Shown here: positions 48,415 through 58,704 of the stretch, piece after piece
How the letters are laid out: each line of letters begins with the position of its first letter
How positions within the stretch are numbered: the first letter of the stretch is position 1
From: Leminorella grimontii ATCC 33999 = DSM 5078
GTDB taxonomy: Bacteria > Pseudomonadota > Gammaproteobacteria > Enterobacterales > Enterobacteriaceae
Assembly: GCF_000439085.1 (NCBI RefSeq)
Contig: NZ_AUUA01000005.1
Span: forward strand, 62,001-126,000
Direction of reading: 5' to 3'
Length of the DNA: 64,000 nt
Notes under the pieces: generated by a model
Told to the model about the DNA's origin: nothing
The model's input: only the letters and a program-made list of their open reading frames with translations
The model's database searches: none
Program-made: the position numbers and the translations under genes

Positions 48415-49458
48415 TTAAAACTGATTAAACACGCGGTTTTCCTGCTCGGCGACGCGAATAAACGTAGTGCGCTTGGTCAGCTCTTTCAATCGAGACGCGC
48501 CGACATAGGTACAGGCCGAACGCAGCCCGCCCAGAATGTCGCGCACGGTGTTATCCACCGGGCCTCGGAAAGGCAGCTTAACGGTTTTACCCTCCGCCGC
48601 GCGATAGCCGGCAACGCCGCCCACGTGGCGATTCATCGCCGACTCGGAGCTCATGCCGTAAAACTGCATGTAAGAGCTGCCGTTCTCTTCAATAACCTTA
48701 CCTTCGCACTCCTGATGTGCGGCCAGCATGCCGCCGAGCATCACGAAATCTGCGCCACCGCCGAACGCTTTCGCCACGTCGCCCGGCGTCGTGCAGCCGC
48801 CGTCGCTGACGATTTGACCGCCCAGACCGTGCGCCGCATCGGCGCATTCAATCACTGCGGACAGCTGCGGGTAGCCGACGCCGGTTTTCACCCGCGTGGT
48901 GCATACGGAACCGGGGCCAATGCCCACCTTAACGATGTCAGCGCCGGAAAGAATCAGCTCTTCCACCATCTCGCCGGTCACCACGTTGCCCGCACAGATA
49001 ACCTTATCCATATAGGCTTCGCGCGCCTTATTCAAAAAGCGGACAAAGTGCTCAGAATAGCCGTTAGCGACGTCAATGCAGATAAACTTCAGCGCAGGAG
49101 ACAGCGCAAGGATCTGGTTAAGCTTGGCGAAATCGGCGTCAGAGGTACCGGTAGAAACCATCACGTGGCGCAGGACCGACTCGGACGAACGCGCGACGAA
49201 CTCGCGCCACTGCTCAACGGAATAGTGCTTGTGGACGGCGGTCAGCAGGTCGAATGAAGCCAGCGCTTCAGCCATGCTGAACGTGCCTACCGTATCCATA
49301 TTGGCTGCAATAATCGGTACGCCGGACCATTCATGACCAGAGTGTTTGAAAGTGTAGGTGCGCTCAAGCTCTACCTCTGAGCGACTTTGTAACGTAGAAC
49401 GCTTAGGACGGATCAAAACGTCTTTGAAGCCCAGCTTCAAATCTTCTTCAATGCGCAT
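48415..49458 (-). CDS. guaC: GMP reductase GuaC
   Basis: GuaC reduces GMP to IMP with NADPH, linking guanine salvage to the adenine branch. The 347 residues have the IMPDH/GMPR barrel. [23 protein letters not shown] opens the protein, the catalytic Cys is in [22 protein letters not shown], and phosphate binding is in [28 protein letters not shown]. It is a single gene, divergent from pilD, as E. coli guaC is from coaE. Confidence 0.97.
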   Translation of the reverse strand: MRIEEDLKLGFKDVLIRPKRSTLQSRSEVELERTYTFKHSGHEWSGVPIIAANMDTVGTFSMAEALASFDLLTAVHKHYSVEQWREFVARSSESVLRHVMVSTGTSDADFAKLNQILALSPALKFICIDVANGYSEHFVRFLNKAREAYMDKVICAGNVVTGEMVEELILSGADIVKVGIGPGSVCTTRVKTGVGYPQLSAVIECADAAHGLGGQIVSDGGCTTPGDVAKAFGGGADFVMLGGMLAAHQECEGKVIEENGSSYMQFYGMSSESAMNRHVGGVAGYRAAEGKTVKLPFRGPVDNTVRDILGGLRSACTYVGASRLKELTKRTTFIRVAEQENRVFNQF

Positions 49459-49635
49459 GGTGATAGGTTTCCTGGTTTTTGGCGACGTATCGCAAATTAA
49501 CTACAAGCTGTGTGTTGGCCATTCCCAGTGACGTTATCATACACATGAATAATAACTGAGCAAGTCTGATACTTTCTCAAAATTTCAGATATACTCCCAT
49601 AAATTTACCTGCGAAAGGCGGGTTTAAGGTTCGTT

Positions 49636-50451
49636 ATGGATAACGCCTTCACGCTGCTTGCCTTTGGCCTTATCGGCCTGTTTATCGGCAATGTCATTGC
49701 GCGTTTAAGCCACGTTCTTCCCTCTGCAGTTTTCGACGGCCAAGGCCTTTTCCGCTGCGTTCTGACTTCTGTTCAATCTCTGTTCTCTTCAGATGCCTGC
49801 TGCTTCGCCGCTCGCCAATTTCCCCTTAGCGTTTCGCTATTCAGGCAACTTTTTCGCCGAGGGCGATGCCCTCACTGCCGTCGACAGGCTCCGGCCGACG
49901 CGGCGTTTATTGAACTAGGGTGCGCTTTTATTTTCATGTGCCTGACAAGCGAGAGCAACAGTGCCGCCTCCCTTGCGACAACGCTGGCCCTAACGGCGAC
50001 GCTTATTCTGCTAACACTGATTGACGCCAAATACTACCTGCTGCCTGACGCCCTTACGCTGCCGCTGTTGGCTAGCGGCCTTATTGCAGCCTACGCCGGC
50101 GCGTCCTCTCTTTCGCTCGATGAGGCCATCGCCGGCGCGATTTTCGGCTACGCGCTGCTTTGGATACCCGCCCGCCTCTTCCTGTACTTTCACCGCGTTC
50201 ATGGACTGGGGCAAGGAGATATCAAGCTGATGGCCGCCGTCGGCGCGTGGCTTGGCGCAGGAATGGCGCCCGTCGTGCTGCTTGTCGCCAGCCTTCTGGG
50301 CGTGCTGTTTTTCACCTTACGGTATGCGATGACGGGCGCGGTCAAAAGGCACATTCCCTTTGGCCCTTTTATTACGTTCAGCATGTGGCTTGCACTTCTC
50401 AAAGATCCCTTTATCATCGACTTATCTATAGGTATACAGGCTTGGTTATGA
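49636..50451 (+). CDS. pilD: Prepilin peptidase PilD (GspO/HofD family)
   Basis: This aspartic membrane protease cleaves and N-methylates type IV prepilins, here presumably PpdD. In 271 residues, catalytic Asp130 lies in [19 protein letters not shown] and Asp194 in [19 protein letters not shown], matching the GxGD peptidase pattern. Of the usual two CxxC pairs in the cytoplasmic loop only one is seen (RCPHC, Cys78 and Cys81); the expected first pair is lost in a divergent stretch at residues 32-72. Its stop overlaps the coaE start (ATGA). The order pilD-coaE recalls the pilABCD-coaE cluster of other gammaproteobacteria. Confidence 0.9.
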   Translation: MDNAFTLLAFGLIGLFIGNVIARLSHVLPSAVFDGQGLFRCVLTSVQSLFSSDACCFAARQFPLSVSLFRQLFRRGRCPHCRRQAPADAAFIELGCAFIFMCLTSESNSAASLATTLALTATLILLTLIDAKYYLLPDALTLPLLASGLIAAYAGASSLSLDEAIAGAIFGYALLWIPARLFLYFHRVHGLGQGDIKLMAAVGAWLGAGMAPVVLLVASLLGVLFFTLRYAMTGAVKRHIPFGPFITFSMWLALLKDPFIIDLSIGIQAWL

Positions 50452-51071
50452 CTTACATCGTCGCGCTTACGGGAGGCATTGGCAGCGGGAAATCAACCGT
50501 CTCAGACGCGTTCGCCCGTTTAGGGGTTCCCGTCGTCGACGCTGACGTAATCGCGCGTCAGGTCGTTGAGCCGGGAACCGAAGCGCTGGAGCGCATCAGG
50601 GCTCACTTTGGCCCCTCGGCGTTTCTTACCGATGGCAGCCTCAACCGCAAGCGTCTTCGCGAAGTGATTTTTGCTCAACCGGAAGAAAAATCCTGGTTAA
50701 ATGCCCTGCTCCATCCTCTTATTCAGAAAGAAACCCGACGTCAATTGGCCGCCGTTACGGCACCTTATGCGCTTTGGGTTGTCCCACTATTAATTGAGAA
50801 CGACCTGTGCGACAGGGCTAACCGCGTTCTGGTGGTCGACGTGAGCGAAAACGTTCAGCTACAGAGGCTCCTCGCACGCGACGGCGGAGGCAGGCAGCAG
50901 GCCGAACAGATTTTAGCGTCCCAGGCGTCTCGAACGCAGCGTCTGGCCTGCGCCGATGACGTCATTCTCAACGATGACTCGCCCGAAGCGCTGCAGCCCC
51001 AGGTAGAGCGGCTGCATCGACGCTACTTAACTTTGGCAAATGATTTCAACAGGCAGGATCCGTCTATATGA
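50448..51071 (+). CDS. coaE: Dephospho-CoA kinase CoaE
   Basis: CoaE phosphorylates dephospho-CoA in the last step of coenzyme A synthesis. The 207 residues start [22 protein letters not shown], with the P-loop GGIGSGKS at 9-16, followed by [19 protein letters not shown] and the lid region. Its ATG lies within the pilD stop and its TGA within the zapD start, so pilD, coaE and zapD are translationally coupled. A longer open frame upstream in the same register is only the antisense of coding choice over pilD and is not a gene. Confidence 0.96.
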   Translation: MTYIVALTGGIGSGKSTVSDAFARLGVPVVDADVIARQVVEPGTEALERIRAHFGPSAFLTDGSLNRKRLREVIFAQPEEKSWLNALLHPLIQKETRRQLAAVTAPYALWVVPLLIENDLCDRANRVLVVDVSENVQLQRLLARDGGGRQQAEQILASQASRTQRLACADDVILNDDSPEALQPQVERLHRRYLTLANDFNRQDPSI

Positions 51072-51820
51072 GCGATTTATCTCAAAATATCCTTTTTGAA
51101 CATCCGCTGAACGAAAAAGTCCGCACCTGGTTGCGCATTGAGTTCCTGCTACAGCAGCTACAGAACAACCGCTCATTGACCAATTTATCCAATACGTTAG
51201 GCTTTTTTCGCACCATCAGCGAGCTGCTGGACATCATGGATCGCGGCGACGTGCGTACGGAGCTGGTAAAAGAGCTGGAGCGCCAACAGCAAAAGTTAAT
51301 GCAGTGGATCGACGTACCTGGCGTAGATACCGACAGGCTAAACGCCCTGCGCCACAACCTGAAAGAGCTATCCAACGTGCTGCTGGCCGCCCCTAGACTG
51401 GGGCAGTCGCTAAAAGAAGATCGCCTTATCAGCATGGTGCGCCAGCGGTTAAGCATTCCCGGCGGCTGCTGCAGTTTCGACATGCCGATTCTTCACATGT
51501 GGCTGCACACCCCTAAGTCCGAACGGGACAAGCAGGTAGTGAGTTGGATTGAAACTATGGATCCGCTCAACAACGCGCTAAACGCCTGTTTGGATCTTAT
51601 CCGTCAGTCCGGCCATTTCCAAAAGCAGACCAGCCTGAACGGCTTCTATCAGGACAACGCCGAGGATTGCGACATTCTGCGCATTCGCGTCGATTCGTCC
51701 CACCAGCTCTATCCTCAGGTGTCCGGCCATAAAACCCGCTTCGCTATCCGCTTTATGCCGTTTGACAGCGAGCTTGGCGAAACGCCTGAACGCTTTTCTT
51801 TTGATATCGCCTGCTGTTAG
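51068..51820 (+). CDS. zapD: Cell division protein ZapD
   Basis: ZapD (YacF) cross-links FtsZ filaments and stabilises the Z ring. The 250 residues match the family (E. coli 247). Typical stretches are [21 protein letters not shown] at the N-terminus, [19 protein letters not shown] in the middle and [12 protein letters not shown] near the end. It is soluble and largely helical in its first 110 residues. The ATGA overlap with coaE continues the coupled run; yacG follows after 38 bp. Confidence 0.96.
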   Translation: MSDLSQNILFEHPLNEKVRTWLRIEFLLQQLQNNRSLTNLSNTLGFFRTISELLDIMDRGDVRTELVKELERQQQKLMQWIDVPGVDTDRLNALRHNLKELSNVLLAAPRLGQSLKEDRLISMVRQRLSIPGGCCSFDMPILHMWLHTPKSERDKQVVSWIETMDPLNNALNACLDLIRQSGHFQKQTSLNGFYQDNAEDCDILRIRVDSSHQLYPQVSGHKTRFAIRFMPFDSELGETPERFSFDIACC

Positions 51821-51858
51821 GCTATCTAAAATTGTTTGTTAAGGAGAAACGCGCAACG

Positions 51859-52056
51859 ATGAACGACGCGCCGATAAAAGTAAACTGCCCCACCTGTGAC
51901 AAAATCGTCGTATGGAGTGAACTGAGTCCCTATCGCCCGTTTTGCAGCAAGCGCTGCCAGCTTATTGACTTAGGCGAATGGGCGGATGAAGAAAAGCGGA
52001 TCCCCAGCAGCGGAGAACGTTCCGATAGCGAAAACTGGGGAGAAGAAGAAAAATAA
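51859..52056 (+). CDS. yacG: DNA gyrase inhibitor YacG
   Basis: YacG is a small zinc protein that binds GyrB and inhibits gyrase. The ATG at 51859 gives 65 residues, the family length. The zinc ligands are the C-x2-C pair [10 protein letters not shown] and the C-x3-C pair [18 protein letters not shown]. The C-terminal tail is acidic and disordered. AAGGAG is 13 bases upstream, rather far; an in-frame TTG 27 bp earlier is unlikely. It ends at a hairpin shared with convergent mutT. Confidence 0.94.
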   Translation: MNDAPIKVNCPTCDKIVVWSELSPYRPFCSKRCQLIDLGEWADEEKRIPSSGERSDSENWGEEEK

Positions 52057-52060
52057 TCAT

Positions 52061-52088
52061 ATCAGGCGGCGCAGTACCGCCGCCTGAT
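52061..52088. terminator. Hairpin at the yacG/mutT convergence
   Basis: ATCAGGCGGCG and CGCCGCCTGAT pair perfectly over 11 bp with a six-base loop. The stem lies inside the last mutT codons and 4 bp after yacG. On the minus strand a TTATTTTTC tail follows, on the + strand none. Confidence 0.5.
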
Positions 52089-52475
52089 GTCCTCAATCAC
52101 TGGCCGATTGGCCTCTGGAAACTCGTCAGCGATCAGCTCAGATGCAGGGAGCCACCGGGATTCCTGCCCTTCACAGCTTTCAGGCTGACCTTTCCAACGG
52201 TCTACGATAAAAAAGTGCAGCGTCAGACTGCGATCGGGATAGTCATATTCCAGCGTCTTCAGCGGCTCTGCGCGTAAGACCTCAATTCCCACCTCTTCCC
52301 AAAGCTCTCGGCTCAGCGCCCGTTCCGGAGTCTCTTCATTAACGGTTTCAACCTTGCCACCGGGAAACTCCCAAAGCCCGGCAAGATGGCTGCCCTTCTG
52401 CCTGCGGGTAATAAAAATCTGTCCCTCTTCGTTAACGATGATGCCAACGGCGATGTCAATGCGCTTTTTCTCCAC
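52062..52475 (-). CDS. mutT: 8-oxo-dGTP diphosphatase MutT
   Basis: MutT hydrolyses 8-oxo-dGTP and prevents A:T to C:G transversions. The start is a GTG at 52475 with GAGGAGG close upstream, giving 137 residues (E. coli 129). The Nudix box is recognisable, GGKVE...ETPERALSRELWEEVGI, but compared with the standard G-x5-E spacing it has two extra residues (TVNEE in place of MGE). The rest, such as FPGG, TLHFFIVDRWKGQPESCEGQESRW and EFPEANRPVI, is normal. It follows secA on the same strand, as in E. coli. Confidence 0.94.
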   Translation of the reverse strand: MEKKRIDIAVGIIVNEEGQIFITRRQKGSHLAGLWEFPGGKVETVNEETPERALSRELWEEVGIEVLRAEPLKTLEYDYPDRSLTLHFFIVDRWKGQPESCEGQESRWLPASELIADEFPEANRPVIEDIRRRYCAA

Positions 52476-52507
52476 GGGGCCTCCTCATTATGAATGGCTA
52501 CATGCAT

Positions 52508-52531
52508 AAAGAGCGCTCAAAGGCGCTCTTT
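52508..52531 (-). terminator. Hairpin terminator between secA and mutT
   Basis: AAAGAGCGC and GCGCTCTTT form a 9-bp stem with a six-base loop, 29 bp after the secA stop. The T tract on the minus strand is short (TTTATG), so read-through into mutT is plausible. Confidence 0.65.
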
Positions 52532-52559
52532 ATCTTAACGGTTACGGCTCGCTCTGTCT

Positions 52560-55274
52560 TTAGTTCAAACGTCCGTGGCACTGCTTATACTTCTTGCCGG
52601 AGCCGCACGGACAAGGGTCGTTTCGGCCGATTTTACGCTCTTCGCGCACCATCGGGCGGTTGCCCTCTGGTTCTTGCGCCAGCGCATTGTCATCCTGATG
52701 GCTAAACTGCTGCTGGCGCGCCAGGCGCTCAGCCTCTTCGCGGCGCTGCTGCTCGACGGCCTCTACCTCTTCCGGCATGCGAACCTGCACTTTGCTCAGA
52801 ACGCTTATCACTTCATACTTCAGCGCTTCCAGCATGTTGGCGAACATGGAGAAAGATTCGCGCTTGTACTCCTGCTTCGGATCCTTCTGCGCATAGCCTC
52901 TTAGGTGAATGCCCTGACGCAGATAGTCCATCGCCGCCAAGTGCTCTTTCCACATGGAGTCCAGCGTTTGCAGCATGACGCCTTTTTCAAAGTTGCGCAT
53001 CATTTCATCGCCGACTATCTCTTCCTTCTCCTTATAGCGATTCACCGCCTCTTCAATGATGCGCTCGCGCAGAGGCTCTTCGTGAAGATCGTGCTCTTTA
53101 TCCAGCCATTCTGAGATAGGCAGATCGAGATCGAAATCGTTCTTCAGTCGAGTCTCCAGACCGGGAACGTCCCACATTTCCTCCAGCGACTGCGGCGGAA
53201 TGTAGTTGTCGATCACCAGGTTAAAGACGTCGCCGCGAATGCTTTCAATCGTCTCGCTGATGTCGCCCACGTCCAGCAGCTCGTTACGCTGTGCATAGAT
53301 AGCTCGACGCTGGTCGTTGGCGACGTCGTCAAACTCCAGCAGCTGCTTACGAATATCAAAGTTACGGCTTTCCACCTTACGCTGGGCGTTAGCGATAGCC
53401 TTGGTTACCCATGGGTGCTCAATGGCTTCTCCCGGCTTCATGCCAAGCTTGCGCATCATGCCCGCGACGCGGTCGGAGGCAAAAATACGCATTAGCGCAT
53501 CTTCCAAGGAGAGGTAGAAGCGAGATGAGCCCGGGTCGCCCTGACGGCCCGAACGGCCGCGCAGCTGGTTGTCGATACGGCGAGATTCGTGGCGTTCGGT
53601 ACCGATAATATGCAGGCCGCCCGCCGCCAGAACGCGGTCGTGACGAACCTGCCAGGCGTCTTTAATCGCCTTGATTTGCTCTTCCGTCGGCGACTCCAGC
53701 TCGGCGATTTCGCTTTGCCAGCTGCCGCCCAGCACGATGTCGGTACCGCGGCCGGCCATGTTGGTTGCGATAGTCACAGCCCCTTCCTGGCCCGCATTAG
53801 CGACGATTTCCGCCTCTTTCGCGTGGAATTTTGCGTTCAACACCTGGTGAGCGATTCCGGCTTTCTTCAGCTCGCGGGAAACCACTTCAGACTTCTCGAT
53901 AGAGATAGTACCTACCAGCACCGGCTGCCCGCTAGCGCTGCGTTCCTTGATGTCTTCAATAATCGCGTCGATTTTCTCTTTTTCCGTCATATAGACCAGA
54001 TCGGGCAGGTCTTTACGGATCATCGGACGGTTCGTCGGCACGACGATGGTATCGAGACGATAGATCTGGCGGAATTCGAAAGCTTCCGTATCCGCCGTAC
54101 CGGTCATACCCGCCAGCTTTTCGTACAGGCGGAAGTAGTTTTGGAAAGTAATGGACGCCAGCGTCTGGTTTTCATTTTGAATGTCGACGCCTTCTTTCGC
54201 CTCGACGGCCTGATGCAGGCCGTCTGACCAGCGGCGGCCTTCCATCGTACGGCCGGTGTGTTCGTCAACGATAATGACTTCGCCGTCCTTCACGATGTAG
54301 TCCACGTCGCGGGTAAACAGCGCGTGAGCGCGCAGCGCAGCGGTTACGTGGTGCATAAGCACGATGTTGGTCGGAGAATAGAGAGACTCGCCCTCGGTCA
54401 TCAGGCCGATGTCCATCAGCAGGTTTTCTACCAGCACCAGACCGCGCTCGGTCAGGTTGACCTGGCGGCTCTTTTCATCAACGGAGAAGTGGCCTTCGCC
54501 CTGGAAAGTGTCTGAATCTTCTTTTTCCTGGCGCTCTAACTTGGGAATAATTTTATCGACTTTACGATAAAGCTCGGAGCTGTCTTCCGCAGGGCCGGAG
54601 ATAATCAGCGGCGTACGGGCTTCGTCGATCAGGATGGAGTCCACTTCGTCCACCAGCGCGTAGTGAAGCGGACGCTGTACGCGCTCTTCCGGGCTAAACG
54701 CCATGTTGTCGCGCAGGTAGTCGAAGCCGTATTCGTTGTTGGTGCCGTAGGTAATATCGGCCGCGTAGGCCTCGCGCTTGGCGACCGGCGGCATGCCCGG
54801 CAGGTTGATGCCGACCGACAGGCCCAGGAATTCAAACAGCGGGCGGTTGTTTTCGGCGTCTCGGCGCGCCAGATAGTCGTTGACGGTTACGACGTGAACG
54901 CCGCGGCCGGTGATGGCGTTCAGGTAAGCGGGCAGCGTCGCGGTCAGGGTTTTACCTTCACCGGTACGCATCTCTGCGATGCAGCGATCGTTTAGCACCA
55001 TGCCACCGATAAGCTGTACGTCAAAGTGGCGCATGCCGAATACGCGCTTGCTGGCCTCGCGGACTACGGCAAACGCTTCAGGGATTAGCGACTCCAGTGA
55101 TTCGCCTTTTTCAAGACGCTCGCGAAACTCTACGGTCTTCGCCCTAAGCTGCTCGTCGCTCAGCGCTTCGAATTCAGGCTCAAGGCGGTTGATAGCCTCA
55201 ACGTTTTTGCGCATGCGGCGCAGGGTACGATCGTTGCGGCTACCGAAAATCTTGGTCATCATTTTGGTTAACAT
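52560..55274 (-). CDS. secA: Protein translocase ATPase SecA
   Basis: SecA is the motor of SecYEG protein export. The 904 residues (E. coli 901) contain the nucleotide-binding motifs [17 protein letters not shown] and [19 protein letters not shown], the preprotein cross-linking domain, the second RecA fold ([37 protein letters not shown]) and a C-terminal zinc tail [14 protein letters not shown]. It lies 106 bp downstream of secM, the stalling peptide gene that tunes its translation. A small hairpin at 55298-55312 is next to its ribosome site (GAGG near 55285-55288). Confidence 0.97.
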   Translation of the reverse strand: MLTKMMTKIFGSRNDRTLRRMRKNVEAINRLEPEFEALSDEQLRAKTVEFRERLEKGESLESLIPEAFAVVREASKRVFGMRHFDVQLIGGMVLNDRCIAEMRTGEGKTLTATLPAYLNAITGRGVHVVTVNDYLARRDAENNRPLFEFLGLSVGINLPGMPPVAKREAYAADITYGTNNEYGFDYLRDNMAFSPEERVQRPLHYALVDEVDSILIDEARTPLIISGPAEDSSELYRKVDKIIPKLERQEKEDSDTFQGEGHFSVDEKSRQVNLTERGLVLVENLLMDIGLMTEGESLYSPTNIVLMHHVTAALRAHALFTRDVDYIVKDGEVIIVDEHTGRTMEGRRWSDGLHQAVEAKEGVDIQNENQTLASITFQNYFRLYEKLAGMTGTADTEAFEFRQIYRLDTIVVPTNRPMIRKDLPDLVYMTEKEKIDAIIEDIKERSASGQPVLVGTISIEKSEVVSRELKKAGIAHQVLNAKFHAKEAEIVANAGQEGAVTIATNMAGRGTDIVLGGSWQSEIAELESPTEEQIKAIKDAWQVRHDRVLAAGGLHIIGTERHESRRIDNQLRGRSGRQGDPGSSRFYLSLEDALMRIFASDRVAGMMRKLGMKPGEAIEHPWVTKAIANAQRKVESRNFDIRKQLLEFDDVANDQRRAIYAQRNELLDVGDISETIESIRGDVFNLVIDNYIPPQSLEEMWDVPGLETRLKNDFDLDLPISEWLDKEHDLHEEPLRERIIEEAVNRYKEKEEIVGDEMMRNFEKGVMLQTLDSMWKEHLAAMDYLRQGIHLRGYAQKDPKQEYKRESFSMFANMLEALKYEVISVLSKVQVRMPEEVEAVEQQRREEAERLARQQQFSHQDDNALAQEPEGNRPMVREERKIGRNDPCPCGSGKKYKQCHGRLN

Positions 55275-55297
55275 GGATATAGAACCTCTTTATTACC

Positions 55298-55312
55298 GCC
55301 CGCTGCGCGGAC
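55298..55312 (-). promoter_or_regulatory. Small hairpin between secM and the secA ribosome site
   Basis: On the minus strand GTCCGC-GCA-GCGGGC can form a 6-bp stem ending nine bases before the secA Shine-Dalgarno (AGAGG). In E. coli a larger stem-loop masks this site until SecM stalling opens it. Whether this short hairpin plays that role is inferred. Confidence 0.35.
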
Positions 55313-55380
55313 GTAAAAAACTAAAATCGTTACGTCAAATATTCAAATCGCTCAAAAAAATGAAGCGATTAGATAAGAAA

Positions 55381-55899
55381 TCACGCAAACGAAAGAGGCC
55401 CCGCACGAATACCCTGTGCGCGGGATAACCAAGACCTGACGGGATGGGGAGAGTAAAAAATATCTGCGGGCGACAGCCTTGTCAGCGTCTGCGGCAGATA
55501 GCGTTTAACCGCTGAAGAAACGGAGAGAAAGTCCAGCAGCGCATAGTGGCTAAGCGTCGTTTCAGCCTTCTGCCCGGCCTTTTCGGCCATCGGATCCGCA
55601 TCCACCTGCTGGAGAGACCCGCCCAGGCGAGTCAAATAGTTGCGTAGCGCAAAGCGCTGCCAGGAGTTTAAATTCTGTAGAGGGCGAGAGTCGGCGCCGT
55701 GAGACAGTACCAGATGCCCTATTCCAGGAACGGCAGTATTAACGGAGTCGAGCCTGGCCAGAGCCGTTGACAGAGAAACCTGCTGGGGAAGACCGTTCAG
55801 ATTGACGGGCATGCCGACGCTGGCCGCTACCACCCCGAACAGAAGGTGAGGCCAAAAATAACGCCTGCCAAATTGTCGCCAACGATTTAGAATGCCCAT
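55381..55899 (-). CDS. secM: Secretion monitor SecM
   Basis: SecM is an exported peptide that stalls its own ribosome and so raises secA translation when export is slow. The ATG at 55899 gives MGILNRWRQFGRRYFWPHLLFGVVAASVG, an N-terminal signal like E. coli SecM. The arrest region near the C-terminus reads HPVRSWLSRAQGIRAGP. Trp155, Gly161, Ile162, Arg163, Ala164, Gly165 and Pro166 (E. coli numbering) are kept, but Phe150 is His and Ile156 is Leu. The protein ends four residues later. A TTG six bases upstream is a less likely start. It is the first gene of the secM-secA(-mutT) unit. Confidence 0.93.
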   Translation of the reverse strand: MGILNRWRQFGRRYFWPHLLFGVVAASVGMPVNLNGLPQQVSLSTALARLDSVNTAVPGIGHLVLSHGADSRPLQNLNSWQRFALRNYLTRLGGSLQQVDADPMAEKAGQKAETTLSHYALLDFLSVSSAVKRYLPQTLTRLSPADIFYSPHPVRSWLSRAQGIRAGPLSFA

Positions 55900-55934
55900 T
55901 ATCAACTAACCGTTTTACTACCGTGGAACTTACT

Positions 55935-56444
55935 ATGCGAGACAGCCGCCCGCTATTATTAGATACGCTGTTTGACGATGCAAATTTATTGCGCGATCTT
56001 CAACAACGCGCCATCGCCCTGCTAAAGCTAAACAAAGCGGTCAAGGCTCTGCTGCCTAAAGCTATGCATGAACACTGTCGCGTAGCCAACTATCGCCATA
56101 GCGTACTGGTGCTGGAAGTTTCCAACGCCAGCTGGCTTACTCGCCTTCGCTACGAACAGCCCGCCCTTCTTACGGCGCTCAGACATGAAATTTTACCATC
56201 ATTAGCCTCAATCGACATAAAGATTAATCCATCTCTGAGTACAAAAATTCAGCATCCGGCAGCGCCACGCTCTAATCTGCCTGAAAATAAGCCCGAACCC
56301 GTTCGCAGGCTCAGCGAGCAAAGTGCGGAACAAATCAGGGAACTAGCGGCAAGAAGCAAGGGAAAGCTGAAAGAGAAATTAGAACGACTCGCAGCGCTGG
56401 CGGAGAGAGGAGCCAGCACGGCGAGCCGTGATGAAAAGCCGTAA
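55935..56444 (+). CDS. DUF721 (DciA-like) protein
   Basis: This 169-residue protein belongs to the DUF721 family, whose best-known member, DciA, loads or assists the replicative helicase DnaB. The N-terminal KH-like domain covers about residues 1-105: LQQRAIALLKLNKAVKALLPKAMHEHCRVANYR, then SVLVLEVSNASWLTRLRYEQPALLTALR. The C-terminal tail is charged and probably unstructured with a helical Glu/Arg stretch (EQIRELAARSKGKLKEKLERLAALAERG). I chose the ATG at 55935 with a GGAA upstream; a GTG at 55923 is possible. It is divergent from secM and convergent with lpxC. A DciA function in an order that uses DnaC is uncertain. Confidence 0.82.
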   Translation: MRDSRPLLLDTLFDDANLLRDLQQRAIALLKLNKAVKALLPKAMHEHCRVANYRHSVLVLEVSNASWLTRLRYEQPALLTALRHEILPSLASIDIKINPSLSTKIQHPAAPRSNLPENKPEPVRRLSEQSAEQIRELAARSKGKLKEKLERLAALAERGASTASRDEKP

Positions 56445-56452
56445 TCGGCGCG

Positions 56453-57412
<960 letters not shown>

Positions 57413-57479
57413 CTATGGTCTCCGCAATACTTTAACATAAAAAGCGGAGAATCAAAATCATTCAGCGCATTTAGCCAAA

Positions 57480-58637
57480 TCAGTCGGCTTGCTTACGCAA
57501 AAATGCCGGAATGTCCAAATAGTCTGGTTCTTTACTCGGCTGAACGCTCTGGTCGTTAACCACTTTCGCCGCCGCAGGCTTAGCTTCCTGCTGTTGCAGC
57601 GGAGCCAGGCCGTGCTGGCCGTAGCGGTGGTCAACGGTTTGAGCGGCCGGAGACTTGGAAACCAGCGTAATTTCCGGACGCTTGTCCATGCCGATGCCGG
57701 TCGCGACCACGGTCACGCGCAGCTCGTCGCTCATATCCGGATCCAGCGACGTACCGATAACTACGGTCGCATTGTCGGATGCAAAAGCGCGGATAGTGTT
57801 GCCGACGGTTTCGAACTCATCCAAACGCAGGTCAAAGCCAGCGGTGATGTTAACCAACACGCCGCGCGCGCCGGACAGATCGATATCTTCCAGCAGCGGG
57901 CTGGAAATAGCCATTTCGGCCGCTTCTTCCGCACGGTCTTCACCACTCGCAACGCCAGAACCCATCATGGCGTAGCCCATTTCCGACATCACTGTGCGCA
58001 CGTCGGCAAAGTCTACGTTCATCAGGCCCGGACGCGTAATCAGTTCAGCGATACCCTGAACGGCGCCCTTAAGAACGTCGTTAGCCGCGCCGAAGGCGTC
58101 CAGCAGGGAGATACCGCGGCCCAGAACTTTCAGCAGCTTGTCGTTAGGGATGGTAATCAGCGAGTCGACGTGCTTGGAGAGCTCGGCAATGCCCTGCTCT
58201 GCAAACGTCATGCGCTTCTTGCCTTCAAAGTTGAACGGTTTGGTGACAACTGCAACCGTCAAAATGCCGAGGTCCTTAGCCACTTCGGCAACAACCGGAG
58301 CCGCGCCGGTACCCGTACCGCCGCCCATACCGGCTGCGATAAAGACCATATCGGCCCCTTCCAGCGCGGCGCGGATCTGCTCGCGGTCTTCTTCGGCGGA
58401 GTTGCGGCCCACTTCAGGGTTTGCACCGGCGCCAAGACCTTTGGTCACGCCGCTGCCGATTTGAATAGTCTGGCCTACGGCCGTTTTACGCAACGCTTGA
58501 GCATCGGTATTGACGGCGAAGAACTCTACGCCCTCAATGTGCTCGCGCACCATATGTTCGACGGCGTTACCGCCGCCGCCGCCAACGCCGATGACTTTAA
58601 TCACCGCATCGTTGGTTAGCTCCATCGGTTCAAACAT
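57480..58637 (-). CDS. ftsZ: Cell division GTPase FtsZ
   Basis: FtsZ polymerises into the cytokinetic ring. The 385 residues show the tubulin signature GGGTGTG at 105-111, the N-terminal nucleotide contacts [15 protein letters not shown], and the T7 loop region [20 protein letters not shown]. The conserved C-terminal peptide [16 protein letters not shown] binds FtsA and ZipA. It follows ftsA after 67 bp in the ftsQ-ftsA-ftsZ run. Confidence 0.98.
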   Translation of the reverse strand: MFEPMELTNDAVIKVIGVGGGGGNAVEHMVREHIEGVEFFAVNTDAQALRKTAVGQTIQIGSGVTKGLGAGANPEVGRNSAEEDREQIRAALEGADMVFIAAGMGGGTGTGAAPVVAEVAKDLGILTVAVVTKPFNFEGKKRMTFAEQGIAELSKHVDSLITIPNDKLLKVLGRGISLLDAFGAANDVLKGAVQGIAELITRPGLMNVDFADVRTVMSEMGYAMMGSGVASGEDRAEEAAEMAISSPLLEDIDLSGARGVLVNITAGFDLRLDEFETVGNTIRAFASDNATVVIGTSLDPDMSDELRVTVVATGIGMDKRPEITLVSKSPAAQTVDHRYGQHGLAPLQQQEAKPAAAKVVNDQSVQPSKEPDYLDIPAFLRKQAD

Positions 58638-58704
58638 AGTTTCTCTCTCCGTTTTAATACTTAGCGGTGAATTATCGCCTAAAATGCACCAATTGCACCA
58701 CTGA

